Of a stretch of 46,260 nucleotides of DNA, positions 24,364-33,372 are shown one piece after another; positions within the stretch are counted from its first letter, which is position 1; each line of letters begins with the position of its first letter. Origin of the DNA: Myxococcales bacterium (lineage in GTDB: Bacteria > Myxococcota_A > Polyangia > Fen-1088); the NCBI GenBank assembly GCA_003142855.1, contig PLNW01000160.1, positions 1-46,260 of the forward strand. Reading direction: 5' to 3'. A model generated the notes under the pieces. It was not told where the DNA came from. It did not search any database and saw nothing but the letters and a program-made list of their open reading frames with translations. The position numbers were made by a program, and so were the translations under genes.

Positions 24364-24896
24364 CTACTGCCTCAGGTACTGGGCCAGGCCGATGCTCTGG
24401 TCCTTCATGGCTTGGGCAACAAGACCAGCGAGTTTCTCTCCACCCGGGAGGTTGGTGTGGGTTTGGTCGCTCCCATTCGCGTGGAACGTCAACTCGGCAG
24501 CCTTGGAGCCAAGAGTGTTGTACCAAGCAGTCGAAAGGGCGGTGAGGTCGATGAAGGGAACGCCCCCGGCCGCTGCGGCTGCCTTTGCCGACGCTGCATG
24601 CAGGCTGGATTGATCACCTATTGGGAAGGCAGTCGCCCGAGCGGGAGGCGAGACCAGAATCGCGTTGACGCCCGCGGCCTTTGCATCGTTCACGTACTTC
24701 GTGAGATTCGCCTGGACCGTAGCGTCGTCCACAGTTTTGTCGTTGTGACCAAACTGGATGATGGCCCAGTCGCCCTTCGTCCACTTGGACTTGATGGCGC
24801 CCCAGAAATTGGAGGATCCGTAGAAGCTGGAAGAGCTGGCCCCGCTGTTGGCGTAGTTGGCAATTCCAACCGGAGGTCCGAAGTACTCAGGCAGCT
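24364..24896 (-). pseudogene. N-terminally truncated SGNH acetylesterase-like lipoprotein gene
   Basis: The frame opens without a start at about 24896 (LPEYFGPPVGIANYANSGAS) and runs to the stop at 24364. It retains IIQFGHND, the family block with the catalytic-site Asn, and DQTHTNLPGG, which carries the catalytic His, and it ends IGLAQYLRQ. The N-terminal lipobox, Gly/Thr repeat, carbohydrate-binding region and GDS serine block present in the two paralogs are gone. Similarity to the paralog at 25761 stops abruptly near 24896. A GTG at 24732 could start a short C-terminal piece but it would lack the serine. It is best read as a decayed third copy. Confidence 0.85.
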
Positions 24897-24910
24897 ATGG
24901 GTCTATGTAT

Positions 24911-25534
24911 TTAGTGAGTGAGGTTGGTGCCGTCGGCGGTGCAGTTGCTGCAGGCGATAGTCGGCGATCCGTCGCCCATGAAGATTGGGACCGCGCCGTC
25001 CGCAGTGTCAGTGTTGTTGATGGTCAAGTGATCCAGCGTCAATGTGCCTGCGGGCAACGCACTCTCGACGACGATGGCTCCGTCGTCGTTGCCCCCTGCG
25101 TAGTCGATCGTTGCGTAGGTTACTTGCGATCCGCTCGCCGTGCCCGACCAGAACTCGATGCCATACCAACCTCCAGGCAATTGAAGGTTGGGTTGAGTGG
25201 TCAGAGTAACCGGGTTCTGCGCCGTTCCGTCGACTAGGAGCTTGCCTGTGCCCGACTGTCCAACGAAGATCACCGTGTTGTCACTGAATTTCAGCGTAGC
25301 GCCCGCCTCGATGGTGAGCACGCCGCCGTCTTCTACCGTGATGGAGTCAACCGTGTAGGGGCTGCACTTGCTGGTCAAGGTGAGGCCGCTGGGATAGGAG
25401 GCGGCGGTGACAGTCCAGTTGTCAACGGTGCAATTGACCGTAGGACTACCGGACGTGCCGCTGCCACAGCCCAAGGAACAGAGTGGTGCGGCCATCAAGG
25501 CCAAAGTGAAGATTCGGATACTAGAGGTGCTCAT
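24911..25534 (-). CDS. Lipoprotein with beta-helix-like domain
   Basis: The protein is 207 aa from the ATG at 25534, chosen because it gives a proper signal peptide with lipobox (LCSLGC, about residues 18-23). The mature part starts with short Gly/Ser sequence and then beta-strand ladders such as DSITVEDGGVLTIEAGATLKF and LLVDGTAQNPVTLTTQ, typical of right-handed parallel beta-helix proteins. It ends at TAA only 15 bases from the truncated esterase, right at the recombination-like junction. Its own C-terminus may therefore also be shortened. A longer frame from 25573 adds 13 unlikely residues. The role is unknown; a polysaccharide-binding or surface role is plausible. Confidence 0.65.
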   Translation of the reverse strand: MSTSSIRIFTLALMAAPLCSLGCGSGTSGSPTVNCTVDNWTVTAASYPSGLTLTSKCSPYTVDSITVEDGGVLTIEAGATLKFSDNTVIFVGQSGTGKLLVDGTAQNPVTLTTQPNLQLPGGWYGIEFWSGTASGSQVTYATIDYAGGNDDGAIVVESALPAGTLTLDHLTINNTDTADGAVPIFMGDGSPTIACSNCTADGTNLTH

Positions 25535-25760
25535 CGAGAACTGCCCTTTCTGTCGACAAGACATGCTGCGCATTTGCTGGGACGGTCACAGTCTACACGC
25601 TTCAGATCCGCAAGCCCAGGTTCTGCAGCGTGGGGTTGAAACAGCTTTTTCGAGGGAGTGAAGTCACAACCTCTTTGCGGCAGAGAAGTGCGTTTAGCGC
25701 GTCTCCACATATGAAAACAACAGGTCCGCACACTGCTGCGCGCGGGGAAGAAACGGCGAA

Positions 25761-27425
25761 CTACTGCCTCAAGTACGGGGCGAGTCCGATGTTCTGGTCC
25801 TTGATGGCTTTGGCCACAAGACCCGCGAGCATCTCTCCACCCGGCAAGCTGGTGTGCGTTACGTCGGTTCCCATCGCGTGGTATGCTTGCAACGCTTGTG
25901 TCTGGGTCATACCAGAAGCGTTGTAGAAGGCAGTCGAGAGGGCGGTGAGATCGATGAAGGGCACGTTGTTGGCCGTTGCGACCGCCTTGAGCGCGGCAGC
26001 ATGAAGGCTGGACTGATCGGGTACCGGAATACCCTGGAGGCGAGCGGGAGGAGACACCATAATCGGGTGGACACCTGCGGCCAGTGCAGCGGTCACATGG
26101 GGCGTGAGGTTTGCCTCTACGGTGGCGTCCGAATCCGTCTTGTCGTTGTGTCCAAACTGGATGATGATCCAGTCTCCTGTGGTCCAGCGTGACGAGATGT
26201 CGCCCCAGAAGCCAAAGTCGCCGGATGCGGCGCCGCTGTTGGCATAGTTGGCAATCCCAACCGGAGGACCCAAGAACTCAGGCAGCATTTGCGCCCAGCC
26301 CCCGTAGGCGCCACCGGTCTGGTCGCAAGTCGTGGAGTCGCCGGCAACGTAGACCATGATCGGCTTGGTCGCCGTCGTGGCCAGGGCGTATCCGATGGCG
26401 CTAACCTGCGGGTTCTTGCCGGAGAAGAACAAATCCAGTCCTGGGTATCCGCCCGGCCCGCCGGCATGCTTTGGCTGCCCCTCCATGGCTCGCACATTGA
26501 CCACGAACGCGTACTCCAGCGACTGGCCGGCGGTGGTGGTCACGGACTTCAACATGCCTCGGGTTGATTCCGCACTGACATAGGTGTCACCGGCGGCGGC
26601 GCCGCCCAGTTGCACGGTTACGACATAGTTCCCCGCCTCGCTCGTGGCATCTGCCGTGGGAGTGGTCTCAGAGGGGTTGTAGTCGGTGCCACCGAAGAGG
26701 CATTCGATGCAGATATTCCCGCTGGGCTGGCCGCCGCACGCATCATTGGTGCCTATCGCTACCTTCTGGCACTTGGCGTAGTTGTCTGCGGTGGGTGCGG
26801 GATATCCCGCCGGGATGCCGGTCGATGGCGGAGGGGCGCCAGCCGCACCGGCTGCGCCTGCCGCGCCCGTGGTGCCTCCGGTCGATCCCGTTGTTCCTCC
26901 GGATGCGGTCTTGCCGCCCGAAGATGTCCCGCCCGCGGCGCCTCCGGTCGAGGTGGATCCGCCGGTTGTTGCGGTGCTGCTAGAAGTTGTGACACCGCCG
27001 GTGGCCGTTGCGCCGCCGGTCTTGGAGGTGCCGCCAGCCGCCGTTGTGCCGCCGGTCTTGGAGGTGCCGCCGGTGACAGTTGTGCCGCCAGGAGCAGACA
27101 CGCCGCCGGTGGTCGTTGTGCCGCCAGGAGCGGAGACACCGCCGGTGTCCGGCGTGCCGCCAGGAGAGGAGACACCGCCGGTGCTCGTGGTGCCGCCAGG
27201 AGAGGAAACACCGCCGGTGTCCGGCGTGCCACCAGGAGCAGATACGCCACCCATGGCTATCGATCCCCCGACAGCGGTCGTGCCACCACCCGGCCCCTGC
27301 GTTCCCCCTGCCGTCGTGGTTCCACCAGTATTGCCCCCCTGGGGTGTTGTGGAATTCAGGGAGCAGGCCATCAGGCCGGCTAGCGTGAACAACGGAAATA
27401 GTGAAAGAGGTCGCTTGCTGGTCAT
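25761..27425 (-). CDS. SGNH (rhamnogalacturonan acetylesterase-like) lipoprotein
   Basis: The protein is 554 aa. The ATG follows GAGGAC. A lipobox (GLMAC) is followed by about 170 residues of Gly/Thr/Pro repeats, then a beta-rich carbohydrate-binding-like region (about 215-320). The SGNH hydrolase part shows VYVAGDSTTCDQ (nucleophile Ser), IIQFGHND and DVTHTSLPGG (catalytic His). It should remove acetyl groups from pectin or hemicellulose outside the cell. The substrate is inferred from the closest remembered family, the rhamnogalacturonan acetylesterases. A paralog starts 43 bases upstream and a truncated copy lies downstream. Confidence 0.85.
   Translation of the reverse strand: MTSKRPLSLFPLFTLAGLMACSLNSTTPQGGNTGGTTTAGGTQGPGGGTTAVGGSIAMGGVSAPGGTPDTGGVSSPGGTTSTGGVSSPGGTPDTGGVSAPGGTTTTGGVSAPGGTTVTGGTSKTGGTTAAGGTSKTGGATATGGVTTSSSTATTGGSTSTGGAAGGTSSGGKTASGGTTGSTGGTTGAAGAAGAAGAPPPSTGIPAGYPAPTADNYAKCQKVAIGTNDACGGQPSGNICIECLFGGTDYNPSETTPTADATSEAGNYVVTVQLGGAAAGDTYVSAESTRGMLKSVTTTAGQSLEYAFVVNVRAMEGQPKHAGGPGGYPGLDLFFSGKNPQVSAIGYALATTATKPIMVYVAGDSTTCDQTGGAYGGWAQMLPEFLGPPVGIANYANSGAASGDFGFWGDISSRWTTGDWIIIQFGHNDKTDSDATVEANLTPHVTAALAAGVHPIMVSPPARLQGIPVPDQSSLHAAALKAVATANNVPFIDLTALSTAFYNASGMTQTQALQAYHAMGTDVTHTSLPGGEMLAGLVAKAIKDQNIGLAPYLRQ
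27082..27261. repeat. Tandem 36-bp repeats in the esterase linker
   Basis: Five adjacent 36-base units (27082, 27118, 27154, 27190, 27226) start GTGCCGCCAGGAG on the plus strand and differ by a few bases. On the coding strand each specifies a 12-residue unit of the type GGVSSPGGTPDT. This is a coding spacer, not a CRISPR: there are no unique spacers. Confidence 0.9.
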
Positions 27426-27467
27426 GATGTCCTCATGTTGTTGGAAGGGCAGCAGGGTCGCGATCGA

Positions 27468-29168
27468 CTACCTCAGATACTGGGCCAGCCCGATATTCTG
27501 GTCCTTGATCGCTTTTGCCACGAGGCCAGCGAGTTTGTAGCCACCTTCCATGTCCGTGTGCGTCGTGTCAGAATGGTCTGCCTTGTAACTGTGAAGGGTA
27601 GTCATGTCTGGGAGAGTGTTGTACCAGGCGGTCGAGAGGGCCGTGAGGTCGATGAAAGGCACGGGCGGGTTGGCGGCCGCCGCTGCATTCTGCGCCGATA
27701 TCGCATGCAGGCTGGACTGATCGCCCACTGGAATACTGCCGGCGCGCGCGGGAGGAGAAACCAGAATGATGTTGACCTTCGCGGCCTGCGCGTCGTTTAC
27801 ATACTTCGTGAGGTTGGCCTGTACCGTAGTATCCGCAACACCCTTGTCGTTGTGACCGAATTGTACAATCGCCCAGTCGCCCGGAACCCAGGCCTTCTTG
27901 ATGGCGCCCCACATCTTCGAATTCCCATAGAACGATGAAGAGCTTTCGCCGCTATCGCCATAGTTGGCAATGTCGACCGGAGCGTGGAAATACGCAGGGA
28001 ACATTTGACCCCAACCACCGAAGGCCGAGCTGGTCTGGTCGCACTCTGTGGAGTCACTGGCCATATACACCATGACCGGCTTGGTGTCCGCCGCAACCAA
28101 GGCATAGCCAATCGCGGTGACCGGCGGGGCGGTTGGGCCGGAGAAGAACAAGGAGAGTCCCGGATAGCCGCCCGCGGCGTTTGCTTCGTCCGGCTGGCCC
28201 TCCAGCGCTCGCACGTTGACGGCGAACGCATACTCCAAGGTCTTGCCCGCTGGAATGGTGGTAAGCGCCAGAAGGTTTCGATTTGATTCCGCACCAATAT
28301 AGATCGAGGTGTCGGTCGCCGCGCCGCCGACAGTGACGGTCACGGCGTAGTTTCCCGCCTCCGAGGTCGCATCCGCGGTCGCGGTCATCGTGTTGTTGTA
28401 GGTGCTGCCTCCGAACAGGCACTCGGTGCAGGCCGGCCCGAAGCCGCCGCCCGGACAGTAGCTGCCGCTGCCCCCAGAAACCGGCACCGTCGACTTGCAA
28501 ATAGCGTAGTTCGCGGCAGTAGGAGCGGGATAGCCAGCAGGGATGGTGTCGCCCCCGCCAACGGGGGCGGTCGTGCCAGTCGAGCCGCCAGCAGCACTTC
28601 CACCAGCCGCGCCGGTGCCTCCGGATGCGGTCTTGCCTGCTGAGCCAGAAGTGCCGCCCGGTGCTAGCGAGCCGCCTTTCCCGCCCACGGCCCCGCCGGT
28701 CGAGGTGGTTCCGGCGGCTGGTGCAGTGCTGCTCGAAGTGGTGACTCCGCCGGTGGCTGTTGTCCCGCCGGGCTTGGTCCCACCCGCGGCTGTCGTACCG
28801 CCGGTCTTGGAAGTGCCACCTGTGATAGTTGTGCCGCCAGGAGCGGAAACGCCGCCGGGAGCGGAAACACCACCGGTGTCCGGGGTGCCGCCGGGCGCAG
28901 AAACACCGCCGGTGTCCGGCGTGCCCCCTGGAACGGTGACACCGCCGGTATCCGGGGTGCCGGCGGGAGCCGACACGCCACCTGTGTCCCGCGTGCCGCC
29001 CGCTATCTCCGATCCCCCGGCGCTGGTCGTGCCGCCGACTGGATTCCCTGTTCCGCCGGTGACTGTGGTCCCTCCGCCACCATTCTGCGGAGCGCCAGAT
29101 CCTGAGCAGGCCGTCAGACCGAAAAGCGTGAACAGCGGGAGCAGCGAAACACATCGCATGGTAGGCAT
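27468..29168 (-). CDS. SGNH acetylesterase-like lipoprotein, paralog with altered serine block
   Basis: From the ATG at 29168, directly after GAGGAGAACC, the protein is 566 aa. A lipobox (GLTAC) is followed by a Gly/Thr/Pro repeat region of about 180 residues and a carbohydrate-binding-like region. The hydrolase domain has VYMASDSTECDQ, IVQFGHND and DTTHTDMEGG. The usual GDS block is SDS here, so the nucleophile Ser is kept but the preceding Gly is replaced. An upstream frame start at 29240 would spoil the signal peptide. It is a tandem duplicate of the 25761 gene and may differ in activity or substrate. Confidence 0.85.
   Translation of the reverse strand: MPTMRCVSLLPLFTLFGLTACSGSGAPQNGGGGTTVTGGTGNPVGGTTSAGGSEIAGGTRDTGGVSAPAGTPDTGGVTVPGGTPDTGGVSAPGGTPDTGGVSAPGGVSAPGGTTITGGTSKTGGTTAAGGTKPGGTTATGGVTTSSSTAPAAGTTSTGGAVGGKGGSLAPGGTSGSAGKTASGGTGAAGGSAAGGSTGTTAPVGGGDTIPAGYPAPTAANYAICKSTVPVSGGSGSYCPGGGFGPACTECLFGGSTYNNTMTATADATSEAGNYAVTVTVGGAATDTSIYIGAESNRNLLALTTIPAGKTLEYAFAVNVRALEGQPDEANAAGGYPGLSLFFSGPTAPPVTAIGYALVAADTKPVMVYMASDSTECDQTSSAFGGWGQMFPAYFHAPVDIANYGDSGESSSSFYGNSKMWGAIKKAWVPGDWAIVQFGHNDKGVADTTVQANLTKYVNDAQAAKVNIILVSPPARAGSIPVGDQSSLHAISAQNAAAAANPPVPFIDLTALSTAWYNTLPDMTTLHSYKADHSDTTHTDMEGGYKLAGLVAKAIKDQNIGLAQYLR
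28831..28992. repeat. Tandem 36-bp repeats in the second esterase linker
   Basis: One 54-base unit (28831-28884) and three 36-base units (28885, 28921, 28957) encode the same GGVSAPGGTPDT-type spacer as in the neighbouring paralog. The two arrays differ in unit number, consistent with slippage after gene duplication. Confidence 0.88.
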
Positions 29169-29306
29169 GGTTCTCCTCAACTTCGCAAAGAGTGGGTTTT
29201 CAATATTGGATAGTGGCGTTCCCTCCCATCTGTGGCTCAAAAAAGTACGTGGTCCCTACGGCAGCCAAGCGTGTGCCATCGACCAGGAAACCTCCCTGGA
29301 TTGTTC

Positions 29307-29337
29307 TTGACTTCTGCTGCCCAAACGCTCATATGAT
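29307..29337 (+). promoter_or_regulatory. Promoter of the rex-hyd maturation operon
   Basis: TTGACT (29307-29312) and TATGAT (29332-29337) resemble sigma-70 boxes, with a long 19-base spacing. They lie just ahead of the Rex-like operator and 41 bases before the rex start. Confidence 0.5.
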
Positions 29338-29339
29338 AT

Positions 29340-29361
29340 CGCTGTGAAACGTATAACAGCG
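29340..29361. promoter_or_regulatory. Rex-like operator upstream of rex
   Basis: An interrupted palindrome has a core TGTGAAACGTATAACA and outer arms CGC/GCG. The left half matches the Rex half-site TTGTGAAA and the right half (ATAACA) is weaker. It sits where transcription should start, which fits NADH-responsive autoregulation. A lone TTCACAA half-site follows at 29370-29376. Confidence 0.6.
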
Positions 29362-29378
29362 TTCTGGAATTCACAACT

Positions 29379-30059
29379 ATGACGACAAACCAGGCACGGC
29401 GGACTGTTGGCAGGAAGACAGTGTCCGAGCTTGTCGTAGTGCGGCTGATTCTCTATCGGCGTATCCTTCGGGACCTGGCTTTCTCGGGCACGCGCTACGT
29501 CTTCTCGCACCAGCTTGCGGTGCTGGCAGACGTGACGCCTGAGCAGTTGCGGCGGGATCTCATGAACGTGCGCTACGAGGGCAGCCCGACGCGCGGGTAC
29601 GAAGTCGTGATTCTGGAAGAACGGATCGGGGCCTTCCTGGATCCGGCCACCACGCAGTCCGTGGCGCTGGTGGGGGTTGGAAACCTCGGCCGCGCCCTGT
29701 TTGCATATTTCTTGGGCCGCCGACCCTTGCTCCAGATTGTCGCCGCCTTTGACATCGATCCCGCCAAGGTGGATCGCATGATCAACGGTTGTCCGTCGTA
29801 TCACATCAGCGAGGCCCGGACGGTCATGCGCGACAAGGGAATCAACGTCGCCGTGATCGCCGTGCCGGCTGCGGCCGCGCAAAGCGTGGCCGATACCTTG
29901 GTCGAAGCCGGGGTGCGCAGCCTGCTCAATTTCGCCGATGTCCGCTTGCGCCTGCCGCCGGACGTGTACGTCGAGCACATCGACATCGGCGTCACGTTGG
30001 AGAAGGTGGCGTTCTTTGCGAGGAGGCAGGCGACGGCCAAGCCCCCGGGCTCGCCATGA
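29379..30059 (+). CDS. rex: Redox-sensing transcriptional repressor Rex
   Basis: The protein is 226 aa. An N-terminal winged helix (about residues 15-85, with SHQLAVLADVTPEQLRRDL) binds DNA. A Rossmann domain starts with VALVGVGNLGRALFAYF (about 94-110) and binds NADH or NAD+. The C-terminal helix EKVAFFARR serves for dimer swapping. In the family, high NADH releases Rex from its operators. Here a Rex-like site precedes its own gene and a near-perfect one precedes the hydrogenase structural operon, so Rex likely controls the whole module. Its stop overlaps the next gene by ATGA. The ribosome site is weak. Confidence 0.95.
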   Translation: MTTNQARRTVGRKTVSELVVVRLILYRRILRDLAFSGTRYVFSHQLAVLADVTPEQLRRDLMNVRYEGSPTRGYEVVILEERIGAFLDPATTQSVALVGVGNLGRALFAYFLGRRPLLQIVAAFDIDPAKVDRMINGCPSYHISEARTVMRDKGINVAVIAVPAAAAQSVADTLVEAGVRSLLNFADVRLRLPPDVYVEHIDIGVTLEKVAFFARRQATAKPPGSP

Positions 30060-32113
30060 AGCCCACCGATCTCTCTCTGGTCAGCACGATTCGGGAGCGG
30101 TGTCGCGTCTGCTACACCTGCGTGCGTGAGTGCCCGGCCAAGGCCATCCGCATCGCCGGAGGGCAGGCCGAGGTCATTCCTTCGCGTTGTATTGGCTGCG
30201 GGTCGTGCGTTCTGGTGTGCAGCCAGGGGGCCAAGCGCGTGCTCAGCTCGGTCGAGGAAGTGAATGGGCTTCTGCGCAGCGGCGCGCGCGTGGCGGCGTG
30301 TGTAGCGCCCAGTTTCCCGGCGGAGATCGGCGGTCGTGATGTGCGGCACATGGTGGGATCGCTGCGCAAGCTTGGCTTCTCACTGGTGTGTGAGGTGGCG
30401 TTCGGCGCCGATCTGGTGGCCCGCGCCTATCGCGAGCTTCTGGCCCAGCGGCGGGGCGAAAGTTTCATCGCCACCGCCTGTCCAGCCATCGTCAACTTCG
30501 TCGAGCGTTATCACCCGGACCTGGTACCCCATCTGGCCCCCATCGCGTCTCCCATGTTGGCCACGGCGCGGGCCCTGCGCGCGCGTTACGGCGCTGACAC
30601 GAAGATTGTGTTCATCGGGCCGTGCATCGCCAAGAAAGGCGAGGCAGCCACACTGACGGGCCCGGACCGTATCGAGGCGGTCCTCACCTTCCGCGAGCTG
30701 CGAGACATGCTGGCATCCGCGGGGAGTGGCGGGGACGACGTGGTCCTGTCCGACTTCGACCCGCCTCGCGCGGGCATGGGAGGGGTCTTCCCCTTGCCGC
30801 GCGGAAGCCTGCAGACCGCGGGCATCGACGAGGATCTGACGTCCAGCGACGTGGTGTCGGCCGATGGGCGCTCGGCGTTCCCCGAGGCGTTGCAGGAGTT
30901 CTCTGCCGGTCAGCTCAACGCCCATTTGCTCGAGTTGCTGTGCTGCCGCGGAGGCTGCGTGATGGGCGCGGGGATGAGCGTGGCGTTGCCGCCGTTTGCC
31001 CGGCGCGCGCAGATCAGCCGTCACGTGGAAATCCAGCAGGCCGGTTTTGATCGCTCAGCGTGGTCGACCGAGATGGAGCAATTGCGAGACCTGCCCTTGG
31101 GCCGCAGCTTCCAGTCCGTCAGCCAGAGCCTGCCCACCCCATCTGCGGACGAGATCCGCAGGGTCATGATCGAAATGGGGAAATTCGGCCCTGACGATGA
31201 GTTGAATTGTGGGGCCTGCGGCTACGAGACTTGTCGCGCGCACGCGGTGGCCATCTTGCGCGGACTGGCCGAGGACGAGATGTGCTTGCCCTACACCATT
31301 GAGCGGCTGAAAAATGCGGTGCAGAAGCTGGACCTGTCCAACACCAAACTGGCCAGCACGCAACAAGCCTTGGTCCAGGCGGAGAAACTGGCCAGCATGG
31401 GTCAGTTGGCGGCCGGCATCGCCCACGAGGTGAACAACCCGCTCGGCGTCGTGCTGCTCTACGCACACCTTCTGCTCGAAGCCAGCGACCCGGATTCACC
31501 TCAGTCGAAGGACGTGGCGATGATCGTTGAGCAGGCCGACCGCTGCAAGAAGATCGTCTCGGGACTGCTCAACTTCGCCCGTCAGAACAAGGTCGTCTTG
31601 CTGCCGACCAAGATTGCCGACTTGGTGGAACGCTCCCTGCACGGCGTGCTGGTGCCGGCCGGAATCGAGGTCGTGGTCGAGCATCAAGATCCCGCCGCCT
31701 CGGCCGACCTGGATGCGGACCAGATCAGGCAGGTCCTCACCAATCTCTTGATCAACGCGGTGGCGGCCATGCCCGCAGGCGGTCGCCTCACCGTGCGCAG
31801 CGCATTTAGCGACGAACAGGTCCTGTTTGCAGTCGAAGACACAGGGGTGGGAATTCCCAAAGAGAACATTAAGCGTGTCTTCGAGCCGTTCTTCACCACC
31901 AAGCAGATGGGCCGTGGCACGGGGCTGGGCCTGGCAGTGAGCTACGGCATCGTCAAGATGCACCGGGGCAACATCAGGCTCAAGTCGAACTCTGACTTGT
32001 CAGCCGGACCCACAGGCACGACTTTCACGGTGACTTTGCCGCGCTTCGAGCAGCGGGAAGAGTCCATGAGCGTTTTGGCGCCGGAAGGTGACGGACGCGA
32101 GGACGCTCGATGA
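30056..32113 (+). CDS. Sensory [FeFe]-hydrogenase-like histidine kinase
   Basis: The protein is 685 aa. Domains in order: two [4Fe-4S] motifs (Cys16/19/22/26 and 45/48/51/55), an H-cluster domain (about 75-310), an Fe-S motif with Cys385/388/393/410, then HisKA with His457 in AGIAHEVNNPLG and a HATPase. All four Cys expected to hold the H-cluster are present (Cys142, 190, 297, 301). The usual proton-relay Cys before Cys142 is Ala141, as recalled for sensory enzymes. It matches group C [FeFe]-hydrogenases linked to histidine kinases, thought to sense H2 or redox state, but it has no PAS domain. It has no membrane helix. The ATG overlaps rex. The likely partner is the receiver-kinase that follows. 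Confidence 0.92.
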   Translation: MKPTDLSLVSTIRERCRVCYTCVRECPAKAIRIAGGQAEVIPSRCIGCGSCVLVCSQGAKRVLSSVEEVNGLLRSGARVAACVAPSFPAEIGGRDVRHMVGSLRKLGFSLVCEVAFGADLVARAYRELLAQRRGESFIATACPAIVNFVERYHPDLVPHLAPIASPMLATARALRARYGADTKIVFIGPCIAKKGEAATLTGPDRIEAVLTFRELRDMLASAGSGGDDVVLSDFDPPRAGMGGVFPLPRGSLQTAGIDEDLTSSDVVSADGRSAFPEALQEFSAGQLNAHLLELLCCRGGCVMGAGMSVALPPFARRAQISRHVEIQQAGFDRSAWSTEMEQLRDLPLGRSFQSVSQSLPTPSADEIRRVMIEMGKFGPDDELNCGACGYETCRAHAVAILRGLAEDEMCLPYTIERLKNAVQKLDLSNTKLASTQQALVQAEKLASMGQLAAGIAHEVNNPLGVVLLYAHLLLEASDPDSPQSKDVAMIVEQADRCKKIVSGLLNFARQNKVVLLPTKIADLVERSLHGVLVPAGIEVVVEHQDPAASADLDADQIRQVLTNLLINAVAAMPAGGRLTVRSAFSDEQVLFAVEDTGVGIPKENIKRVFEPFFTTKQMGRGTGLGLAVSYGIVKMHRGNIRLKSNSDLSAGPTGTTFTVTLPRFEQREESMSVLAPEGDGREDAR

Positions 32114-32222
32114 CGACCATGTTGCCAAGACCATCTCTCGGGGAAGAAGTACGGAGTGTCCCCTGCCCATGAATGCAGCACTGAAACAAGACGCAAGGAC
32201 CGAGAACTTGGAGGCTGGCCCC

Positions 32223-33362
32223 ATGGACACTTTGCGTGTGTTGGTCATAGACGACGAAGCTGGGATGCGGGCGGGGGCGTCGCGTGTGCTCGACGGGTTT
32301 CGTGTGGCCTTGCCCGATACCGGCGAACACGTTTGCCTGGAAGTGGCGCACGCGGAGAGCGGCGAGGAGGGGCTGGAGAAGATGGAGACGAGCCAGTTCG
32401 ACATTGTCTTGCTCGACCACAAATTGCCGGGAATGTCCGGCCTCGACGTGCTGGAGCGGCTCAATCAAAGACGCGACGATGCGCTCGTCATCATGATCAC
32501 GGCGTACGCATCGCTGGATGTGGCGGTCAGCGCCACCAAGCGGGGGGCTTTCGATTTTCTGGCCAAGCCGTTCACCCCGGAAGAGTTGCGGGACGCAGTT
32601 CGCAAGGCAGCCCGCCACCACGTCTTGCGCTGGCAGGCTCGCAAGCTGGCGCAAGAGAAGCGCCAGGTTCGTTTTCAGTTCCTGTCCGTGCTGGTGCACG
32701 AGCTCAAGGCGCCTCTCGTGGCTGTGGAAGGCTACTTGCGCCTCTTGCAGGAAGGCGCGGCCACGGATCCGGAGACCGCGAAGCGCGCGGTGGATCGCAG
32801 CCTGGTGCGCCTCGACGGCATGCGGAAGTTGATTGTCGATCTGCTCGACCTGACCCGCATCGAGTCGGGGCAGAAGGCGCGCGAATTTTCCCCGGTCAAT
32901 CTGGTCGAGGTGGCGCGCGCGGCAATCGAGACCGCGCTGCCGGCGGCGCAGGAGCGCACCATCACGATGGAGTTGCACGCGCCCGCCCCGGTGGTGTTGC
33001 AGGCGGATCGAGGCGAGATCGAGATCATGCTCAACAACTTGGTGTCCAATGCGGTGAAGTACAACCGCGACGGCGGCCGGGTCGACGTGACGGTTTCAGC
33101 CGCGCCCCAGGGCGTGACCATGGCGGTGAAAGACACGGGCATCGGCATGAGCAAGGAAGAAACCGCCAAGCTTTTCGGCGAATTCGTGCGCATCAAGAAC
33201 GCCAAGACCCGCAACATCATGGGCAGCGGGCTGGGGCTGTCGATCCTGCGTAAGCTGGCCACGCTTTATGGTGGCGACGTGACGGTTGCGAGCCAGCCCG
33301 ATGTGGGCACGACCTTCACCGTGCAGCTGCCAGCCGTCGCGCCGGGAAATGGTGTCGCGTAG
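32223..33362 (+). CDS. Receiver domain-histidine kinase hybrid
   Basis: The protein is 379 aa from the ATG at 32223, chosen because GGAGG lies eight bases upstream and the product begins MDTLRVLVIDDE. Longer starts at 32169 and 32088 are open. The receiver (1-125) has Asp65 as acceptor and Lys115. A kinase follows with VHELKAPL (His159), an N-box NLVSNAVKYN, DTGIGMS and GSGLGLS. A receiver in front of a soluble kinase is typical of an intermediate in a phosphorelay. Placed directly after the sensory hydrogenase and before hydG, it probably receives phosphate from that kinase. The output may be the single receiver at 44327. The 109 bases before its start hold no other gene. Confidence 0.88.
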   Translation: MDTLRVLVIDDEAGMRAGASRVLDGFRVALPDTGEHVCLEVAHAESGEEGLEKMETSQFDIVLLDHKLPGMSGLDVLERLNQRRDDALVIMITAYASLDVAVSATKRGAFDFLAKPFTPEELRDAVRKAARHHVLRWQARKLAQEKRQVRFQFLSVLVHELKAPLVAVEGYLRLLQEGAATDPETAKRAVDRSLVRLDGMRKLIVDLLDLTRIESGQKAREFSPVNLVEVARAAIETALPAAQERTITMELHAPAPVVLQADRGEIEIMLNNLVSNAVKYNRDGGRVDVTVSAAPQGVTMAVKDTGIGMSKEETAKLFGEFVRIKNAKTRNIMGSGLGLSILRKLATLYGGDVTVASQPDVGTTFTVQLPAVAPGNGVA

Positions 33363-33372
33363 AGGAGTACAA

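Noticed and set aside
27082..28992. Possible CRISPR arrays
   Set aside because: The 36-bp units are contiguous, lie within coding frames and have no unique spacers; they encode Gly/Thr/Pro linkers.
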